Source of the DNA: Marinobacter flavimaris
GTDB lineage: Bacteria; Pseudomonadota; Gammaproteobacteria; Pseudomonadales; Oleiphilaceae
NCBI RefSeq assembly: GCF_002933295.1
Contig: NZ_PSSW01000002.1
Span: forward strand, 434,001-498,000
Length of the DNA stretch: 64,000 nt
Direction of reading: 5' to 3'
Under the pieces are notes generated by a model. The model was not told where the DNA came from. It saw only the letters and a list, made by a program, of their open reading frames with translations, and did no database searches. Numbering within the stretch: position 1 is the first letter of the stretch; the number at the start of each line of letters is the position of its first letter. Position numbers and translations under genes: made by a program. This document shows positions 29,195 through 39,697 of this stretch, one piece after another.

Positions 29195-29947
29195 ATGGCT
29201 CAGGTAAATATGCGTGACCTGCTGAAGGCAGGTGCTCACTTCGGTCACCAGACCCGCTACTGGAACCCGAAAATGTCGAAGTTCATCTTCGGCGCCCGTA
29301 ACAAGATTCATATCATCAACCTTGAGCAGACTGTTCCTGCCATGAACGACGCGCTGAAATTTGTTCAGCAGCTGGCAGAGAACAAGAACAAGATCCTGTT
29401 CGTTGGTACCAAGCGTGCCGCGGCCAAGATCATCAAGGAAGAAGCCGAGCGTGCCGGTCAGCCGTTCGTTAACCACCGCTGGCTCGGTGGCATGCTGACC
29501 AACTACAAGACCATCCGTCAGTCTATCCGTCGCTACCGTGACCTGGAAACCCAGAGTCAGGACGGTACTTTTGACAAGCTGACCAAGAAAGAAGCACTGG
29601 ATCGTACCCGTGAAATGGACCGCCTTGAGCGCTCCATTGGTGGTATCAAGGACATGGGCGGCCTGCCGGACGCGATGTTCGTGATTGACGTTGACCACGA
29701 GCGTATCGCCATCAAGGAAGCCAACAAGCTTGGTATTCCTGTCATCGGTGTTGTTGATACCAACAGTGATCCCGACGGTGTCGATTACGTGATCCCGGGC
29801 AACGATGACGCTATCCGTGCGATCCAGATTTACGTGAAAGCCGTTGCTGATACCTGCATGGAAGCAGCCCAGTCTGCTGGTGCCGGTGCTGACGAGTTTG
29901 TTGAAGTCAGCGAAGACGCTGAAGGCGCTGCTCCAGCCGCTGAGTAA
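29195..29947 (+). CDS. rpsB: 30S ribosomal protein S2
   Basis: The 250-residue protein is S2, beginning with [20 protein letters not shown] and containing [13 protein letters not shown] and [16 protein letters not shown], all hallmark segments. It assembles late on the small-subunit head/body junction. The C-terminal tail is acidic ([13 protein letters not shown]). It heads the superoperon that runs through tsf, pyrH and frr to the envelope genes. Confidence 0.98.
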   Translation: MAQVNMRDLLKAGAHFGHQTRYWNPKMSKFIFGARNKIHIINLEQTVPAMNDALKFVQQLAENKNKILFVGTKRAAAKIIKEEAERAGQPFVNHRWLGGMLTNYKTIRQSIRRYRDLETQSQDGTFDKLTKKEALDRTREMDRLERSIGGIKDMGGLPDAMFVIDVDHERIAIKEANKLGIPVIGVVDTNSDPDGVDYVIPGNDDAIRAIQIYVKAVADTCMEAAQSAGAGADEFVEVSEDAEGAAPAAE

Positions 29948-29974
29948 CGTTTTACCTTCACGGTTTAGATGTAA

Positions 29975-30003
29975 GGTGTGCCTGGTTTTTTCCGAGGCAC
30001 ACC
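29975..30003 (+). other. Hairpin between rpsB and tsf
   Basis: GGTGTGCCT pairs with AGGCACACC around a T-rich 11-base loop. There is no T run after it, so it is unlikely to be a full terminator; it may stabilise the rpsB transcript or attenuate tsf expression. Confidence 0.6.
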
Positions 30004-30039
30004 GCCCCACCGAATTCGGAACAGTTGAGAGGATTGAAC

Positions 30040-30909
30040 ATGGCTGCAATTACCGCTGCAATGGTCAAAGAGCTGCGTGAGCGTACCGGCCTTGGCATGA
30101 TGGAATGCAAGAAGGCACTTGTTGAAGCCGAAGGCAGCGTTGACGCTGCGATCGAAGAGCTGCGCAAGTCATCCGGTCTGAAAGCTGCCAAGAAAGCCGG
30201 CCGTACCGCCGCTGAAGGCGCTTCACTGATCAAGATCTCTGACGACAACACCGTTGCCTTTATTCTGGAAGTGAACTCCGAGACCGACTTTGTTGCTCGC
30301 GATGACAACTTCCTGAACTTTGCCAACGACGTGCTGAACGTTGCGTTTGAAAATGGCGAAACCGACGTAGCCAAGCTGATGGAAGGCGATCTGGAATCCA
30401 AGCGTGAAGCGCTGGTTCAGAAAATCGGCGAGAACATTACTGTTCGTCGTGTCGTCAAGGTTGAAGGCCCGGTTGTTGGTGGATACGTTCACAGCAACAA
30501 CAAGATCGCTTCGGTTGTCGCCCTGACTGCCGGTGATCCTGAAGTTGCCCGTGACATCGCCATGCACGCAGCTGCCGTTAACCCGCGTGTCGGCAAGCCG
30601 GAAGATATGCCGGCTGAAGAACTCGAAAGAGAGAAGGATGTGATCAAGGCCCAGCCGGATATGGAAGGCAAGCCTGCCGAGATCGTCGAAAAGATGATGG
30701 GTGGCCGCATCAAGAAGTTCCTCAAGGAGAACAGCCTTGTTGAGCAGCCTTTCGTCAAGAACCCGGACCAGACCGTGGGCGAGCTGATCAAGTCCAACGG
30801 CGGCGAGCTGGTTGGCTTCGTTCGTCTGGAAGTGGGTGAAGGCATTGAGAAGGAAGAAGTGGACTTTGCTGCCGAGGTTGCTGCTGCAGCCGGCACAGGC
30901 AAGGCCTGA
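30040..30909 (+). CDS. tsf: Translation elongation factor Ts
   Basis: The 289-residue EF-Ts is the guanine-nucleotide exchange factor for EF-Tu. N-terminal signature [19 protein letters not shown] and the core segment [13 protein letters not shown] are intact, and QPFVKNP plus the C-terminal helix follow. ATG 30040 is preceded by GAGAGGA. It is separated from rpsB by 92 bases holding a hairpin, and from pyrH by two tandem hairpins. Confidence 0.98.
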   Translation: MAAITAAMVKELRERTGLGMMECKKALVEAEGSVDAAIEELRKSSGLKAAKKAGRTAAEGASLIKISDDNTVAFILEVNSETDFVARDDNFLNFANDVLNVAFENGETDVAKLMEGDLESKREALVQKIGENITVRRVVKVEGPVVGGYVHSNNKIASVVALTAGDPEVARDIAMHAAAVNPRVGKPEDMPAEELEREKDVIKAQPDMEGKPAEIVEKMMGGRIKKFLKENSLVEQPFVKNPDQTVGELIKSNGGELVGFVRLEVGEGIEKEEVDFAAEVAAAAGTGKA

Positions 30910-30957
30910 TCCTTCGTTCGATGCAGCGGGCTTTGAGCCACTGTATCACCTGAGTCT

Positions 30958-31044
30958 GCCACGTTAGCCGGGAATTCCCGGCTCTCGTGGCGGGCTTGTA
31001 TCTGAGATACCCCTTTTTATGAGGAGTATGTCAGATACAAGCCT
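30958..31044 (+). repeat. Two tandem hairpins between tsf and pyrH
   Basis: First hairpin (30958-30991): GCCACG / CGTGGC enclosing the 16-bp palindrome GCCGGGAATTCCCGGC. Second (30993-31043): a perfect 13-bp arm GGCTTGTATCTGA with its complement TCAGATACAAGCC; the 25-base interior continues to pair (ATAC.CCT with AGG.GTAT). The two lie within one base of each other. There is no following T run on either strand, so simple termination is doubtful; roles in transcript processing or stability are possible. Confidence 0.85.
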
Positions 31045-31094
31045 GCAACGGGTACCACGCCGGATAGCAGCCAACAGACGACAAGGGGATCATC

Positions 31095-31823
31095 ATGCCG
31101 ACATCATCGAAAACCCAGCCCAGATACAAGCGTGTTCTGCTCAAACTCAGTGGCGAGGCCCTGATGGGAGAGCACGATTTCGGTATTGATCCCAAAGTTC
31201 TTGACCGCATGGCACTGGAAATCGGTGCGCTGATTGGCATCGGCGTGCAGGTTGGCCTGGTGATTGGCGGCGGCAATCTGTTCCGTGGCGCAGCCCTGAA
31301 TGCGGCCGGCATGGATCGGGTTACCGGTGATCATATGGGCATGCTGGCCACCGTGATGAACGGTCTGGCCATGCGTGATGCCCTGGAACGTTCGAACATC
31401 CGGACCCGTGTGATGTCCGCGATCCCCATGAGCGGCATCGTGGAGCATTACGACCGCCGTCGCGCGGTACGGGATCTGAAGGATGGCGATGTCGTGATCT
31501 TCTGCGCCGGTACCGGTAACCCTTTCTTCACGACCGATTCCGCTGCATGTCTGCGTGGCATTGAGATCGAGGCCGACGCGGTGCTGAAGGCTACGAAAGT
31601 GGATGGCGTATACTCAGCGGATCCGCACCTCGACAGCAGTGCAGAGAAATACGACTACCTCACCTATGATGAGGTTCTGGACAAGAAACTGGGTGTGATG
31701 GATTTGACAGCCATCTGTCTCGCCCGTGACCACGGCATGCCGCTGCGGGTGTTCGATATGAACCGTGCCGGCGCCCTTACTCGCATCGTAACTGGCGAGA
31801 AAGAAGGTACACTGATCGAATGA
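31095..31823 (+). CDS. pyrH: Uridylate kinase
   Basis: The 242-residue bacterial UMP kinase belongs to the amino-acid-kinase fold. [21 protein letters not shown] and the [16 protein letters not shown] block identify it. It phosphorylates UMP to UDP with ATP as a hexamer, and family members respond to UTP and GTP. The ATG at 31095 has AAGGGG upstream. It follows tsf after 185 bases that carry the double hairpin. Confidence 0.97.
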   Translation: MPTSSKTQPRYKRVLLKLSGEALMGEHDFGIDPKVLDRMALEIGALIGIGVQVGLVIGGGNLFRGAALNAAGMDRVTGDHMGMLATVMNGLAMRDALERSNIRTRVMSAIPMSGIVEHYDRRRAVRDLKDGDVVIFCAGTGNPFFTTDSAACLRGIEIEADAVLKATKVDGVYSADPHLDSSAEKYDYLTYDEVLDKKLGVMDLTAICLARDHGMPLRVFDMNRAGALTRIVTGEKEGTLIE

Positions 31824-31897
31824 ATCGCTGTCCCGGCCCCACAGGATCGTGGCGCCAGATTACAGAATGACATGACGAACGAATTGAGGATGCTGAA

Positions 31898-32455
31898 GTG
31901 ATCAACGACATCAAAGCAGAAGCCGAAAAGAAAATGAAAAAGAGCCTGGAGTCCCTTAACTCCGCGTTCAACAAGATCCGCACCGGCCGTGCCCACCCCT
32001 CTATCCTGGATAGTGTCATGGTGAACTACTACGGCCAGGAGACGCCGCTGAAGCAGGTGGCTAGCGTCAACGTCGAGGATAACCGCACGCTGACGGTCTC
32101 TCCCTGGGAGAAAAACCTGATGCCGACCATTGAGAAAGCTATTATGGCGTCAGACCTTGGCCTGAACCCGGCGACCAGCGGCGATATCATCCGTATCCCG
32201 ATGCCCATGCTGACAGAAGAAACCCGTAAGGAAATGGTTAAGCAGGCAAAAGCAGACGCCGAGCACGGTCGTGTTTCCATCCGTAATGCGCGTCGCGACG
32301 CGAACAGCATGATCAAGGATCTGCTGAAGGAAAAGGAAATCACCGAAGACGACGAGCGCAAGGGCGAGGACGATATCCAGAAGCTGACCGACCGCTACAT
32401 TGCAGAAGTCGAGAAGATGCTCAAGGCCAAAGAAGAGGACCTGATGGCGGTTTAA
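31898..32455 (+). CDS. frr: Ribosome recycling factor
   Basis: The 185-residue RRF splits post-termination ribosomes with EF-G. The tRNA-like fold is shown by [15 protein letters not shown] near the start, [18 protein letters not shown] in the middle and a long charged helix to the end. The start codon is GTG with a GAGGATG ribosome-binding site. Length is standard (185 residues). Confidence 0.97.
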   Translation: MINDIKAEAEKKMKKSLESLNSAFNKIRTGRAHPSILDSVMVNYYGQETPLKQVASVNVEDNRTLTVSPWEKNLMPTIEKAIMASDLGLNPATSGDIIRIPMPMLTEETRKEMVKQAKADAEHGRVSIRNARRDANSMIKDLLKEKEITEDDERKGEDDIQKLTDRYIAEVEKMLKAKEEDLMAV

Positions 32456-32526
32456 CCGTCCGGACCTACTTGCAAGCGAATTGAAAGGCCGAAGCACCGA
32501 GGCGCTCCGGCCGCACAGGGGATTTC

Positions 32527-33297
32527 ATGACGGGAACTGTATCCGCAGAGATTCCGGTGTCGGCAGACAGTCGGCCCCGGCATGTGGCCATCATCATGGA
32601 CGGGAACAATCGATGGGCCAAGGCCCGTCGGCTCAAGGGAGTGGCTGGGCACAAGGCCGGTGTCGATGCGGTCAGGGCAGTGGTGGAAACCTGTGCCCGT
32701 GAAGGCGTGGAAGTGCTCACGCTGTTTGCCTTTTCCAGCGAGAACTGGCGTCGGCCCAAGGACGAAGTGTCGGCGCTCATGAAGCTGTTTCTGTTCGCCC
32801 TTGAGCGCGAGGTTCGCAAACTTAACCGGAACGATATTCGCCTGCGCATTATCGGTGATCGGTCAGCGTTCAGCGCTTCACTGCGTGAACACATGGAGGC
32901 GGCTGAAGAGCTGACCCGCAACAACTCCCGGATGACCCTGGTAATTGCCGCCAACTATGGTGGTCACTGGGATATCACGCAGGCCACACGCAAGGTGGCC
33001 GAGCAGGTCCGTTCCGGGCAGTTGGCACCCTCTGACATCACCGATGACCTGATTCAGCAGCACCTCAGCATCGGTGACCTGCCAATGCCGGACCTGATGA
33101 TTCGTACCGCCGGTGAGCAAAGAATCAGCAATTTCATGCTTTGGCACCTGGCTTACACAGAGCTTTACTTTTCACCGGTGTATTGGCCTGACTTCCAGCA
33201 GGAAGAGATGCTCAAGGCCCTGCAGGCCTATGCCGGCCGACAGCGTCGCTTTGGCCAGACGGATGATCAGATAGCGGCCAAGGCTGTACAACAATAA
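32527..33297 (+). CDS. uppS: Undecaprenyl diphosphate synthase
   Basis: The 256-residue cis-prenyltransferase makes the C55 carrier for peptidoglycan and O-antigen from farnesyl diphosphate and isopentenyl diphosphate. HVAIIMDGNNRWAKAR with the catalytic Asp and GHKAGVDAVR are present. The C-terminal diphosphate-binding block reads IRTAGEQRISNF, where most family members have TGGE; the change is conservative. RBS is CAGGGG. It is directly upstream of cdsA. Confidence 0.96.
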   Translation: MTGTVSAEIPVSADSRPRHVAIIMDGNNRWAKARRLKGVAGHKAGVDAVRAVVETCAREGVEVLTLFAFSSENWRRPKDEVSALMKLFLFALEREVRKLNRNDIRLRIIGDRSAFSASLREHMEAAEELTRNNSRMTLVIAANYGGHWDITQATRKVAEQVRSGQLAPSDITDDLIQQHLSIGDLPMPDLMIRTAGEQRISNFMLWHLAYTELYFSPVYWPDFQQEEMLKALQAYAGRQRRFGQTDDQIAAKAVQQ

Positions 33298-33318
33298 CGA
33301 ACGATAGCGACGTCAACC

Positions 33319-34158
33319 GTGTTAAAAACCCGAATTATCACCGCACTGATCCTCGCTCCTATCGCCATTGGCGGGATCTTTTTCCTCCCGCCCCTGGGTT
33401 TTGCGCTCTTTACCGGTGCCATCATTACCCTGGGCGCCTGGGAGTGGGCGAACATGTCCGGTATTGAGAGTCCTGCCGGTCGGGTTGGCTACGCACTGGC
33501 CACCGCTATCATTCTCTACGGTCTGCTGAACGTTCCGTTTGTGGCGGTCCTCTGGTTATCGTTGCTCTGGTGGGGCGTTTGCTTTCTTCTGGTTCGCGGT
33601 TATCCCGCCGGCTCCGAAAAATGGGGCAGTCTCCCCGCAAGAGCCGTCATGGGGCTGTTCGTTCTGGTGCCGGCGTGGGTGGGCCTTAATCACCTGCGAA
33701 CCGGCGGCTTCCAGTTTGGTGACAGTACCAACAACCTGTTGCTCATTCTCTACGTATTCTGTGTGGTGTGGGTTGCCGATATCGGTGCTTACTTCGCCGG
33801 TCGGGCGTTTGGTAAGGCAAAATTGGCGCCCCGTGTCAGTCCTGGTAAATCATGGGCGGGCGTTTGGGGCGGCCTGATGGCCGTCGGGGTTTTTGCCCTG
33901 GTTGTCAGCTGGCTGGCTTCGGCGGGGACGGTTCAGACCTCGCTGCTAATTGTTGCCAGCCTCGCCACGGGTCTTGTTTCAGTGTTGGGCGATCTGCTGG
34001 AAAGCATGCTCAAGAGGCACCGTGGCATCAAGGACAGTAGTCAGCTGTTACCCGGTCACGGTGGCATCATGGACCGGATCGACAGCCTGACGGCGGCCAT
34101 TCCGGTATTTGCATTGATTATTACCCAACTTGGTTGGCTGACAACCGGGCACTGGTGA
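33319..34158 (+). CDS. cdsA: Phosphatidate cytidylyltransferase
   Basis: The 279-residue polytopic inner-membrane enzyme makes CDP-diacylglycerol from phosphatidic acid and CTP. About eight hydrophobic segments are visible, and the family signature [20 protein letters not shown] with DR following is at the C-terminus. The start codon is GTG. Only two bases separate its stop from the dxr start. Confidence 0.96.
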   Translation: MLKTRIITALILAPIAIGGIFFLPPLGFALFTGAIITLGAWEWANMSGIESPAGRVGYALATAIILYGLLNVPFVAVLWLSLLWWGVCFLLVRGYPAGSEKWGSLPARAVMGLFVLVPAWVGLNHLRTGGFQFGDSTNNLLLILYVFCVVWVADIGAYFAGRAFGKAKLAPRVSPGKSWAGVWGGLMAVGVFALVVSWLASAGTVQTSLLIVASLATGLVSVLGDLLESMLKRHRGIKDSSQLLPGHGGIMDRIDSLTAAIPVFALIITQLGWLTTGHW

Positions 34159-34160
34159 CT

Positions 34161-35345
34161 ATGGTAATCCGCTCTATCAGTGTTCTCGGGGCGACCGGCT
34201 CCATCGGTCTCAGTACCCTGGACGTTGTTCGGCGCCACCCTGACCGCTTCTCGGTCTATGCGCTCACGGCCAGTACCCGTGCGGAAGAGCTCGCGGTCCT
34301 CTGCCGTGAATTCCGTCCGAAAGTGGCGGTCATGGCTGATCCTGAAGCGGCCGATGTCCTCTCAAAATTGCTGGCAGACCTGCCTGAAACTCGCGTGCTT
34401 GGCGGGCTGGAAGGGTTGTGCGAAGTGGCCTCCACCCCCGATGTCGATACTGTGATGGCGGCTATCGTCGGGGCAGCGGGTCTTTCGCCAACACTGTCGG
34501 CGGTGCGGGCGGGAAAGCGGGTATTGCTTGCCAACAAAGAAGCGCTTGTGATGTCCGGCAGACTGTTTATGGATGCCGTGGCCGAAGCCGGGGCAGAATT
34601 GCTGCCGATCGACTCTGAGCACAACGCGATTTTCCAGTGCATGCCGGCCGACAAGGTCCGGGACCCTGCCGGTGCCGGCATCACTCGTATACTTCTGACA
34701 GCCTCCGGGGGCCCGTTCAGGGAACATTCTGCCGAGGATCTTCGATCGGTAACGCCCGCCCAGGCCTGTGCCCATCCGAATTGGTCCATGGGGCAGAAGA
34801 TTTCCGTGGACTCGGCCACCCTGATGAACAAGGGCCTGGAGCTCATTGAAGCCTGCTGGCTGTTCAATACCACGCCCCAGAAAGTTGAGGTGCATGTCCA
34901 CCCTGAGAGTATTATCCACTCGATGGTTGAATATGCCGATGGCTCCGTTCTGGCCCAGCTTGGCAGTCCCGATATGAGAACACCGATTGCCAACGGCCTG
35001 GCCTGGCCAGAGCGCATTGATGCCGGCGTTGCTCCTCTCGACCTGTTTGCGATCGGTCGTTTTCATTTCGAGCGTCCGGATCTGGGTCGTTTTCCGTGTC
35101 TGCGCCTCGCGGCGGAAGCGTTCGAGGCAGGTGGCACTGCGCCGGCGGTTCTCAATGCCGCCAATGAGGTGGCCGTTGCTGCTTTTCTCGAGGGCAGCCT
35201 GTGTTTTTCGGATATCCCCGTTATCATAGAGCGAACGCTGGTTGCGACTGCTGTTGAACCAGCAGACAGCTTTGACATTATCTTTGCAAAGGATAAAGAA
35301 GCACGGGCTCGTGCGCGGGAACAGATAGGTCTGTTAACTGTCTGA
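34161..35345 (+). CDS. dxr: 1-deoxy-D-xylulose 5-phosphate reductoisomerase
   Basis: The 394-residue enzyme is the committed step of the MEP isoprenoid pathway, using NADPH. N-terminal [16 protein letters not shown] binds the cofactor, [10 protein letters not shown] and [11 protein letters not shown] carry active-site and metal-binding residues, and GPFREHS lies in the flexible loop. I use ATG 34161, because the longer start at 34134 lies in the cdsA tail. Place between cdsA and rseP is the usual one. Confidence 0.97.
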   Translation: MVIRSISVLGATGSIGLSTLDVVRRHPDRFSVYALTASTRAEELAVLCREFRPKVAVMADPEAADVLSKLLADLPETRVLGGLEGLCEVASTPDVDTVMAAIVGAAGLSPTLSAVRAGKRVLLANKEALVMSGRLFMDAVAEAGAELLPIDSEHNAIFQCMPADKVRDPAGAGITRILLTASGGPFREHSAEDLRSVTPAQACAHPNWSMGQKISVDSATLMNKGLELIEACWLFNTTPQKVEVHVHPESIIHSMVEYADGSVLAQLGSPDMRTPIANGLAWPERIDAGVAPLDLFAIGRFHFERPDLGRFPCLRLAAEAFEAGGTAPAVLNAANEVAVAAFLEGSLCFSDIPVIIERTLVATAVEPADSFDIIFAKDKEARARAREQIGLLTV

Positions 35346-35394
35346 TAGTCGCAGCGGAATGCTGCCCGGCTGAAGCCATTCAATCAGGAACGCT

Positions 35395-36744
35395 ATGCAG
35401 ATTATTGAAACCGTCCTAGCACTCGCACTTACCCTGGGTATCCTCGTGACCTTGCACGAATACGGTCATTTCTGGGTTGCCCGGCGTTGCGGCGTGAAAG
35501 TGCTCCGTTTCTCGGTGGGTTTCGGGAAACCGATGTTTTCATGGTACGACAGGCATGGAACCGAGTTTGCAGTTGCCGCCATTCCTTTGGGTGGCTACGT
35601 GAAAATGCTGGATGAGCGCGAAGGGCCGGTGCCAGAAGAACTGAGGGATCAGGCCTTTACCTCCAAACCGCCAGGGCAGCGCATTGCCATCGCCGCAGCC
35701 GGTCCCGTGGCCAACTTCCTGTTCGCCATTTTTGCTTACTGGCTGCTGAGTGTGGTTGGCGTTACCCATGTTGCACCCATTGTCGGGCAGATCGCTGACG
35801 AGAGTGTGGCCGAGCGGGTAGGTCTTCAGGAGGGTATGGAGATTCACGCTGTGGATGGCCATCGCGTCAGTTCGTGGCGCGATGTGAATATGCGCATTCT
35901 GGAGCGGACCGGCGAGCACGGTCTGATTTCCATGGAGGTATCGGAAGATGGCGCCCGCGGTACAGTCAGCGGTGAGCTTTCCGGTTGGGGCCTGAGTGAC
36001 GATACTCCCAATCCGTTAGCCGAGTTCGGCATTACGCCATGGCGCCCGGCTGTTCCGCCGGTATTGGGGCAGATTTCCGATGGTGGCCGCGCTCAGGCTG
36101 CCGGCCTGCAGCCCGGGGATCGCATTGTGGCCGTGGGCGGCGAGCCGATCAGTAGCTGGTTTGAGCTGGTCGAGTTTATTCGCAATGCCCCGGAGCAGAC
36201 ACTTCAGGTAACCATCGAGCGTAATGGTGCGGAACAATCCGTCAGCGTGACACCGGAAGCGAAGACTCAGGAAAGTGGTGAGTCAATCGGTTTTGTCGGT
36301 GCCGGTGTGGAAGCTATCTCATGGCCAGAAGAGGTGCTGCGTGATGTCAGCTACGGCCCATTCGCCGCCGTTCCGGTCGCCCTCAGCGAAACCTGGGCGG
36401 ATACCCGCTTGACACTGGTGGCCATCAAGAAGATGGTCACCGGCCTGTTGTCACCCACCAACCTCAGTGGACCAATTACCATTGCCCGGGTTGCTGAAGC
36501 CAGTGTCAGTTCCGGGTTCGAAGACTTCGTGCGTTTTCTTGCCTATCTGAGCGTGAGCCTGGGCATTCTGAACCTTCTGCCTGTGCCGGTGCTAGATGGT
36601 GGTCATATCGTTTACTACACCATCGAAGCTCTCCGTGGGAAGCCGCTTTCCGAGCAGGCTCAGGCGTTTGGATTACGAATTGGTATGGCAATGATCCTCA
36701 CATTAATGGTGTTTGCTCTTTACAACGACCTGATGCGGTTGTGA
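35395..36744 (+). CDS. rseP: Site-2 protease RseP
   Basis: The 449-residue intramembrane zinc protease cuts anti-sigma factor RseA to release sigma-E. HEYGH (His21-Glu22-His25) in the first membrane helix is the zinc motif, and PVLDGGHIV near the C-terminus holds the third ligand. Two PDZ domains lie between (about 110-200 and 215-300; the second includes AAGLQPGDRIVAVGGEPIS). It precedes bamA, as in E. coli. Confidence 0.97.
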   Translation: MQIIETVLALALTLGILVTLHEYGHFWVARRCGVKVLRFSVGFGKPMFSWYDRHGTEFAVAAIPLGGYVKMLDEREGPVPEELRDQAFTSKPPGQRIAIAAAGPVANFLFAIFAYWLLSVVGVTHVAPIVGQIADESVAERVGLQEGMEIHAVDGHRVSSWRDVNMRILERTGEHGLISMEVSEDGARGTVSGELSGWGLSDDTPNPLAEFGITPWRPAVPPVLGQISDGGRAQAAGLQPGDRIVAVGGEPISSWFELVEFIRNAPEQTLQVTIERNGAEQSVSVTPEAKTQESGESIGFVGAGVEAISWPEEVLRDVSYGPFAAVPVALSETWADTRLTLVAIKKMVTGLLSPTNLSGPITIARVAEASVSSGFEDFVRFLAYLSVSLGILNLLPVPVLDGGHIVYYTIEALRGKPLSEQAQAFGLRIGMAMILTLMVFALYNDLMRL

Positions 36745-36788
36745 GAATTGCGAGCTCCTTACGCGCATTAACCAGGCGAAATATTTGA

Positions 36789-39107
36789 ATGAGACGTTCT
36801 CTTCTAGGTGTAGCCGTTGGCCTCGCTGTAGCCGTGTCCGGCCTGAAGCCAGCATTTGCTGATCAGTTCACTGTTGCGGATATTGAGGTGGAAGGCCTGC
36901 AGAGGGTATCTGCGGGTACTGTTTTTTCCGCGTTCCCTGTCAATATTGGCGAGCAGGTGGACGAGACCGAGCTGGCTGATGCGATCAAGTCGCTGTTCCG
37001 GACCGGTCTTTTCACCGACATTGAGGCCAGCCGGGATGCCGGTGTGCTTATCCTGACGGTTCGTGAACGACCCTCCATCAGCGATATCGAGATTGAGGGC
37101 AACAAGAACATTGAAACCGAGATGTTGATGGATGCCCTCGCTGGCGCCGGGCTTCAGGAAGGCCAGGTATTCCGGCGTGCGACTCTTGAACGTCTGGAAC
37201 TGGAAATTCTGCGCTCTTACATTGCCCAGGGGCGCTACAACGCCCGGGTAAAGGCAACGGCCGAGGAGCTGCCCAGAAACCGCGTTGCGATTCGCCTGGA
37301 TATCAATGAGGGGTCGGTCGCTGCGATCCACCATATCAACCTGATCGGCAACAAGGACTTCAGTGACGAAGAACTGCAAGAGCTGTTCGAGCTGCAGACC
37401 ACGAGCTGGTGGAACTCAATTACAAACTCGGACAAGTACGCGAGAGAGCGCCTGAGTGGCGACCTTGAATCGCTGCGGTCGTTCTATCTTGACCGTGGTT
37501 ATCTGGATTTCAACGTCGAGTCCAGCCAGGTATCCATTTCGCCTGACAAACAAAAAGTCTTCATCGCGATTGCCCTGAATGAGGGGCCTCAGTACACCAT
37601 TTCCGAGATTAACCTTCGTGGTGAGCTGATCGTGGGTGAAGAGGAGCTGCGCTCGCTGATTCCTGTTGAGGAGGGCGACGTATTCTCCCGATCCCGCATG
37701 ACGGCAATTTCCGAATCCCTGGCATTCCGGCTCGGAAGGGAAGGCTACGCCTTCGCCAACGTCAATGCCGTTCCTGAACCTGGTGAGAACAACACGGCTG
37801 CGGTGACTTTCTTCGTCGAACCGGGCAAGCGGGCTTATGTCCGCAGAATCAATTTTGAGGGCAACGTTTCCACCCGTGATGATGTATTGCGCCAGGAAAT
37901 GACCCAGATGGAGGGCGGTGTTGCGTCTTCCGATCGCATCGAGTTTTCCAAGACCAAGCTGGAGCGCCTCGGCTTTTTCCAGACCGTGAACGTGGATACC
38001 GTTCCGGTGCCGGGCACCGATGACCTGGTTGATGTTAACTACTCCGTAGAAGAACAGCCAACGGGCAGCTTGTCCGCGTCTATCGGTTTTTCCCAGGATT
38101 CCGGTGTAATTCTTGGTGCCAATGTCTCCGAGAACAACTTCTTTGGTACCGGCAAGCGGGTGTCTTTTGGTGTTAATGTCAGTGATTCGGTTAAGAGCGC
38201 CAACGTTTCCTATCTTGACCCCTACTATACCGTTGATGGTGTCAGTCGTGGATTTAGTATCTTTGCCCGCGAGACTGACTACGAGGAGGAAGACATCTCC
38301 TCGTTTCTTCTGGACGAGTATGGTGGCCGCGTTACCTTCGGCTACCCGACGGACAGCATCACCCGCCTGAATTTCGGCGCTGGTGTGACCCAGTCAAACC
38401 TGAAGGAAGGCTTGTTCACGTCCCAGGAGGTGAGTGAGTTCATTGATGAAGAGGGCGATTCGTTCACCAATTTCTTCCTGTTCGGAAGCTGGCGTCGTAG
38501 TACCCTGAATCGGGGCGTGCTGCCGACCGATGGTTACAGTCACTCCCTGTCGATCGACGTGGCCGTCCCAGGCAGTGATCTGACCTTTTACAAGGCTACT
38601 CACAAAACCGACTTCTACTATCCGGTGACTGACAACAACCGTTGGGTCCTGCGGGCGCGATCCGAAATCGGCTACGGCGATGGCTATGGCGATCGCACCC
38701 AGATGCCGTTTTACGAGCATTTCTATACCGGTGGCTACGGTTCGGTCCGCGGTTACGAAGCCAACTCCCTGGGCCTCAGGGCAACTCCAAATGACAACGA
38801 TCTCTCTGATCCTGACCCGTTTGGCGGCAACCTGCTGACCGAGGGCGGGCTGGAACTGATTTTCCCGACGCCCTTTGCCGGTGATACCCGTTCGATGAGG
38901 ACGGCCTTCTTCCTCGATGCCGGCCAGGTATTTGACACAGCGCGGGGGTTCGATCCGGAACTGAGCGAAATCAGAATGGCCGCCGGCGTTGGCTTCCAGT
39001 GGATAACCGCGGTTGGTCCACTGGCATTCAGTCTCGCTTACCCGCTGAACGACAAGGCTGGCGACGATACCCAGGTGTTCCAGTTCTCACTGGGCCAGAC
39101 CTTCTAA
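36789..39107 (+). CDS. bamA: Outer membrane protein assembly factor BamA
   Basis: The 772-residue protein has a signal peptide (cut after about residue 24, PAFA-DQF), five POTRA domains to about residue 420 and a 16-strand Omp85 barrel. The barrel loop-6 motif VRGYEANSLG begins near residue 653. The chain ends in an aromatic residue (QFSLGQTF), as outer-membrane proteins require. It inserts beta-barrel proteins into the outer membrane with BamB-E. The next gene, skp, supplies a periplasmic chaperone for the same pathway. Confidence 0.97.
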   Translation: MRRSLLGVAVGLAVAVSGLKPAFADQFTVADIEVEGLQRVSAGTVFSAFPVNIGEQVDETELADAIKSLFRTGLFTDIEASRDAGVLILTVRERPSISDIEIEGNKNIETEMLMDALAGAGLQEGQVFRRATLERLELEILRSYIAQGRYNARVKATAEELPRNRVAIRLDINEGSVAAIHHINLIGNKDFSDEELQELFELQTTSWWNSITNSDKYARERLSGDLESLRSFYLDRGYLDFNVESSQVSISPDKQKVFIAIALNEGPQYTISEINLRGELIVGEEELRSLIPVEEGDVFSRSRMTAISESLAFRLGREGYAFANVNAVPEPGENNTAAVTFFVEPGKRAYVRRINFEGNVSTRDDVLRQEMTQMEGGVASSDRIEFSKTKLERLGFFQTVNVDTVPVPGTDDLVDVNYSVEEQPTGSLSASIGFSQDSGVILGANVSENNFFGTGKRVSFGVNVSDSVKSANVSYLDPYYTVDGVSRGFSIFARETDYEEEDISSFLLDEYGGRVTFGYPTDSITRLNFGAGVTQSNLKEGLFTSQEVSEFIDEEGDSFTNFFLFGSWRRSTLNRGVLPTDGYSHSLSIDVAVPGSDLTFYKATHKTDFYYPVTDNNRWVLRARSEIGYGDGYGDRTQMPFYEHFYTGGYGSVRGYEANSLGLRATPNDNDLSDPDPFGGNLLTEGGLELIFPTPFAGDTRSMRTAFFLDAGQVFDTARGFDPELSEIRMAAGVGFQWITAVGPLAFSLAYPLNDKAGDDTQVFQFSLGQTF

Positions 39108-39152
39108 AGCATGGATAATAACAATCTACGGATGAAAACCAGGAGAAAACCA

Positions 39153-39650
39153 ATGTCCCGATTTGTGTTGATGTTCGCTGCTGTGATCATGGCGTTTTCA
39201 TTCCCGGCCATGGCTGAAACCCGAATTGGTGTGGTCGACCTGCGTCAGGCACTGTTCTCTTCAGACGATGCCAGGACCTTCAGCGAATCCCTCCAGAAGG
39301 ATTTTGCGGGCGATGAGGCCCGGGTGCGCGAAGCTCAGGAAGAGGCCCGCAAGCTCCAGGAACGTCTGGAAAAAGACGGTGCCATGATGAATGAGAGCGA
39401 GCGCAACAAGCTGGCCGGTGAGTTCCAGGAAAAGGTAAAAGAGTTCAACTTCCTGAAGCAACGGCTCGATTCAACGGTGAATCAGCGTAAGCAGGCGTTT
39501 CTGGAACAGGCCCGTCCCGAGGTGGACGCGGCGGTCAAGGAGCTTCTTGAAGAGAACAATCTCGATCTGATCCTGCCCAGCGAAGCCGTTGTCTATGTGA
39601 AGCCTGAAATGAACCTGACCTCTCAGCTTCTTGAAAAACTGAACCGTTAA
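39153..39650 (+). CDS. skp: Periplasmic chaperone Skp/OmpH
   Basis: The 165-residue protein has a signal peptide ([20 protein letters not shown]) followed by [14 protein letters not shown], typical of mature Skp/OmpH. A long charged coiled coil (about 45-115) forms the tentacles of the trimer that carries unfolded outer-membrane proteins to BamA. ATG 39153 has AGGAG at the right distance; starts at 39111 and 39132 lack it. Confidence 0.93.
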   Translation: MSRFVLMFAAVIMAFSFPAMAETRIGVVDLRQALFSSDDARTFSESLQKDFAGDEARVREAQEEARKLQERLEKDGAMMNESERNKLAGEFQEKVKEFNFLKQRLDSTVNQRKQAFLEQARPEVDAAVKELLEENNLDLILPSEAVVYVKPEMNLTSQLLEKLNR

Positions 39651-39697
39651 TCTGTGACGGGCACCCCGGTGCCCTGATCGTTGCTTGGGAGCGCGCA

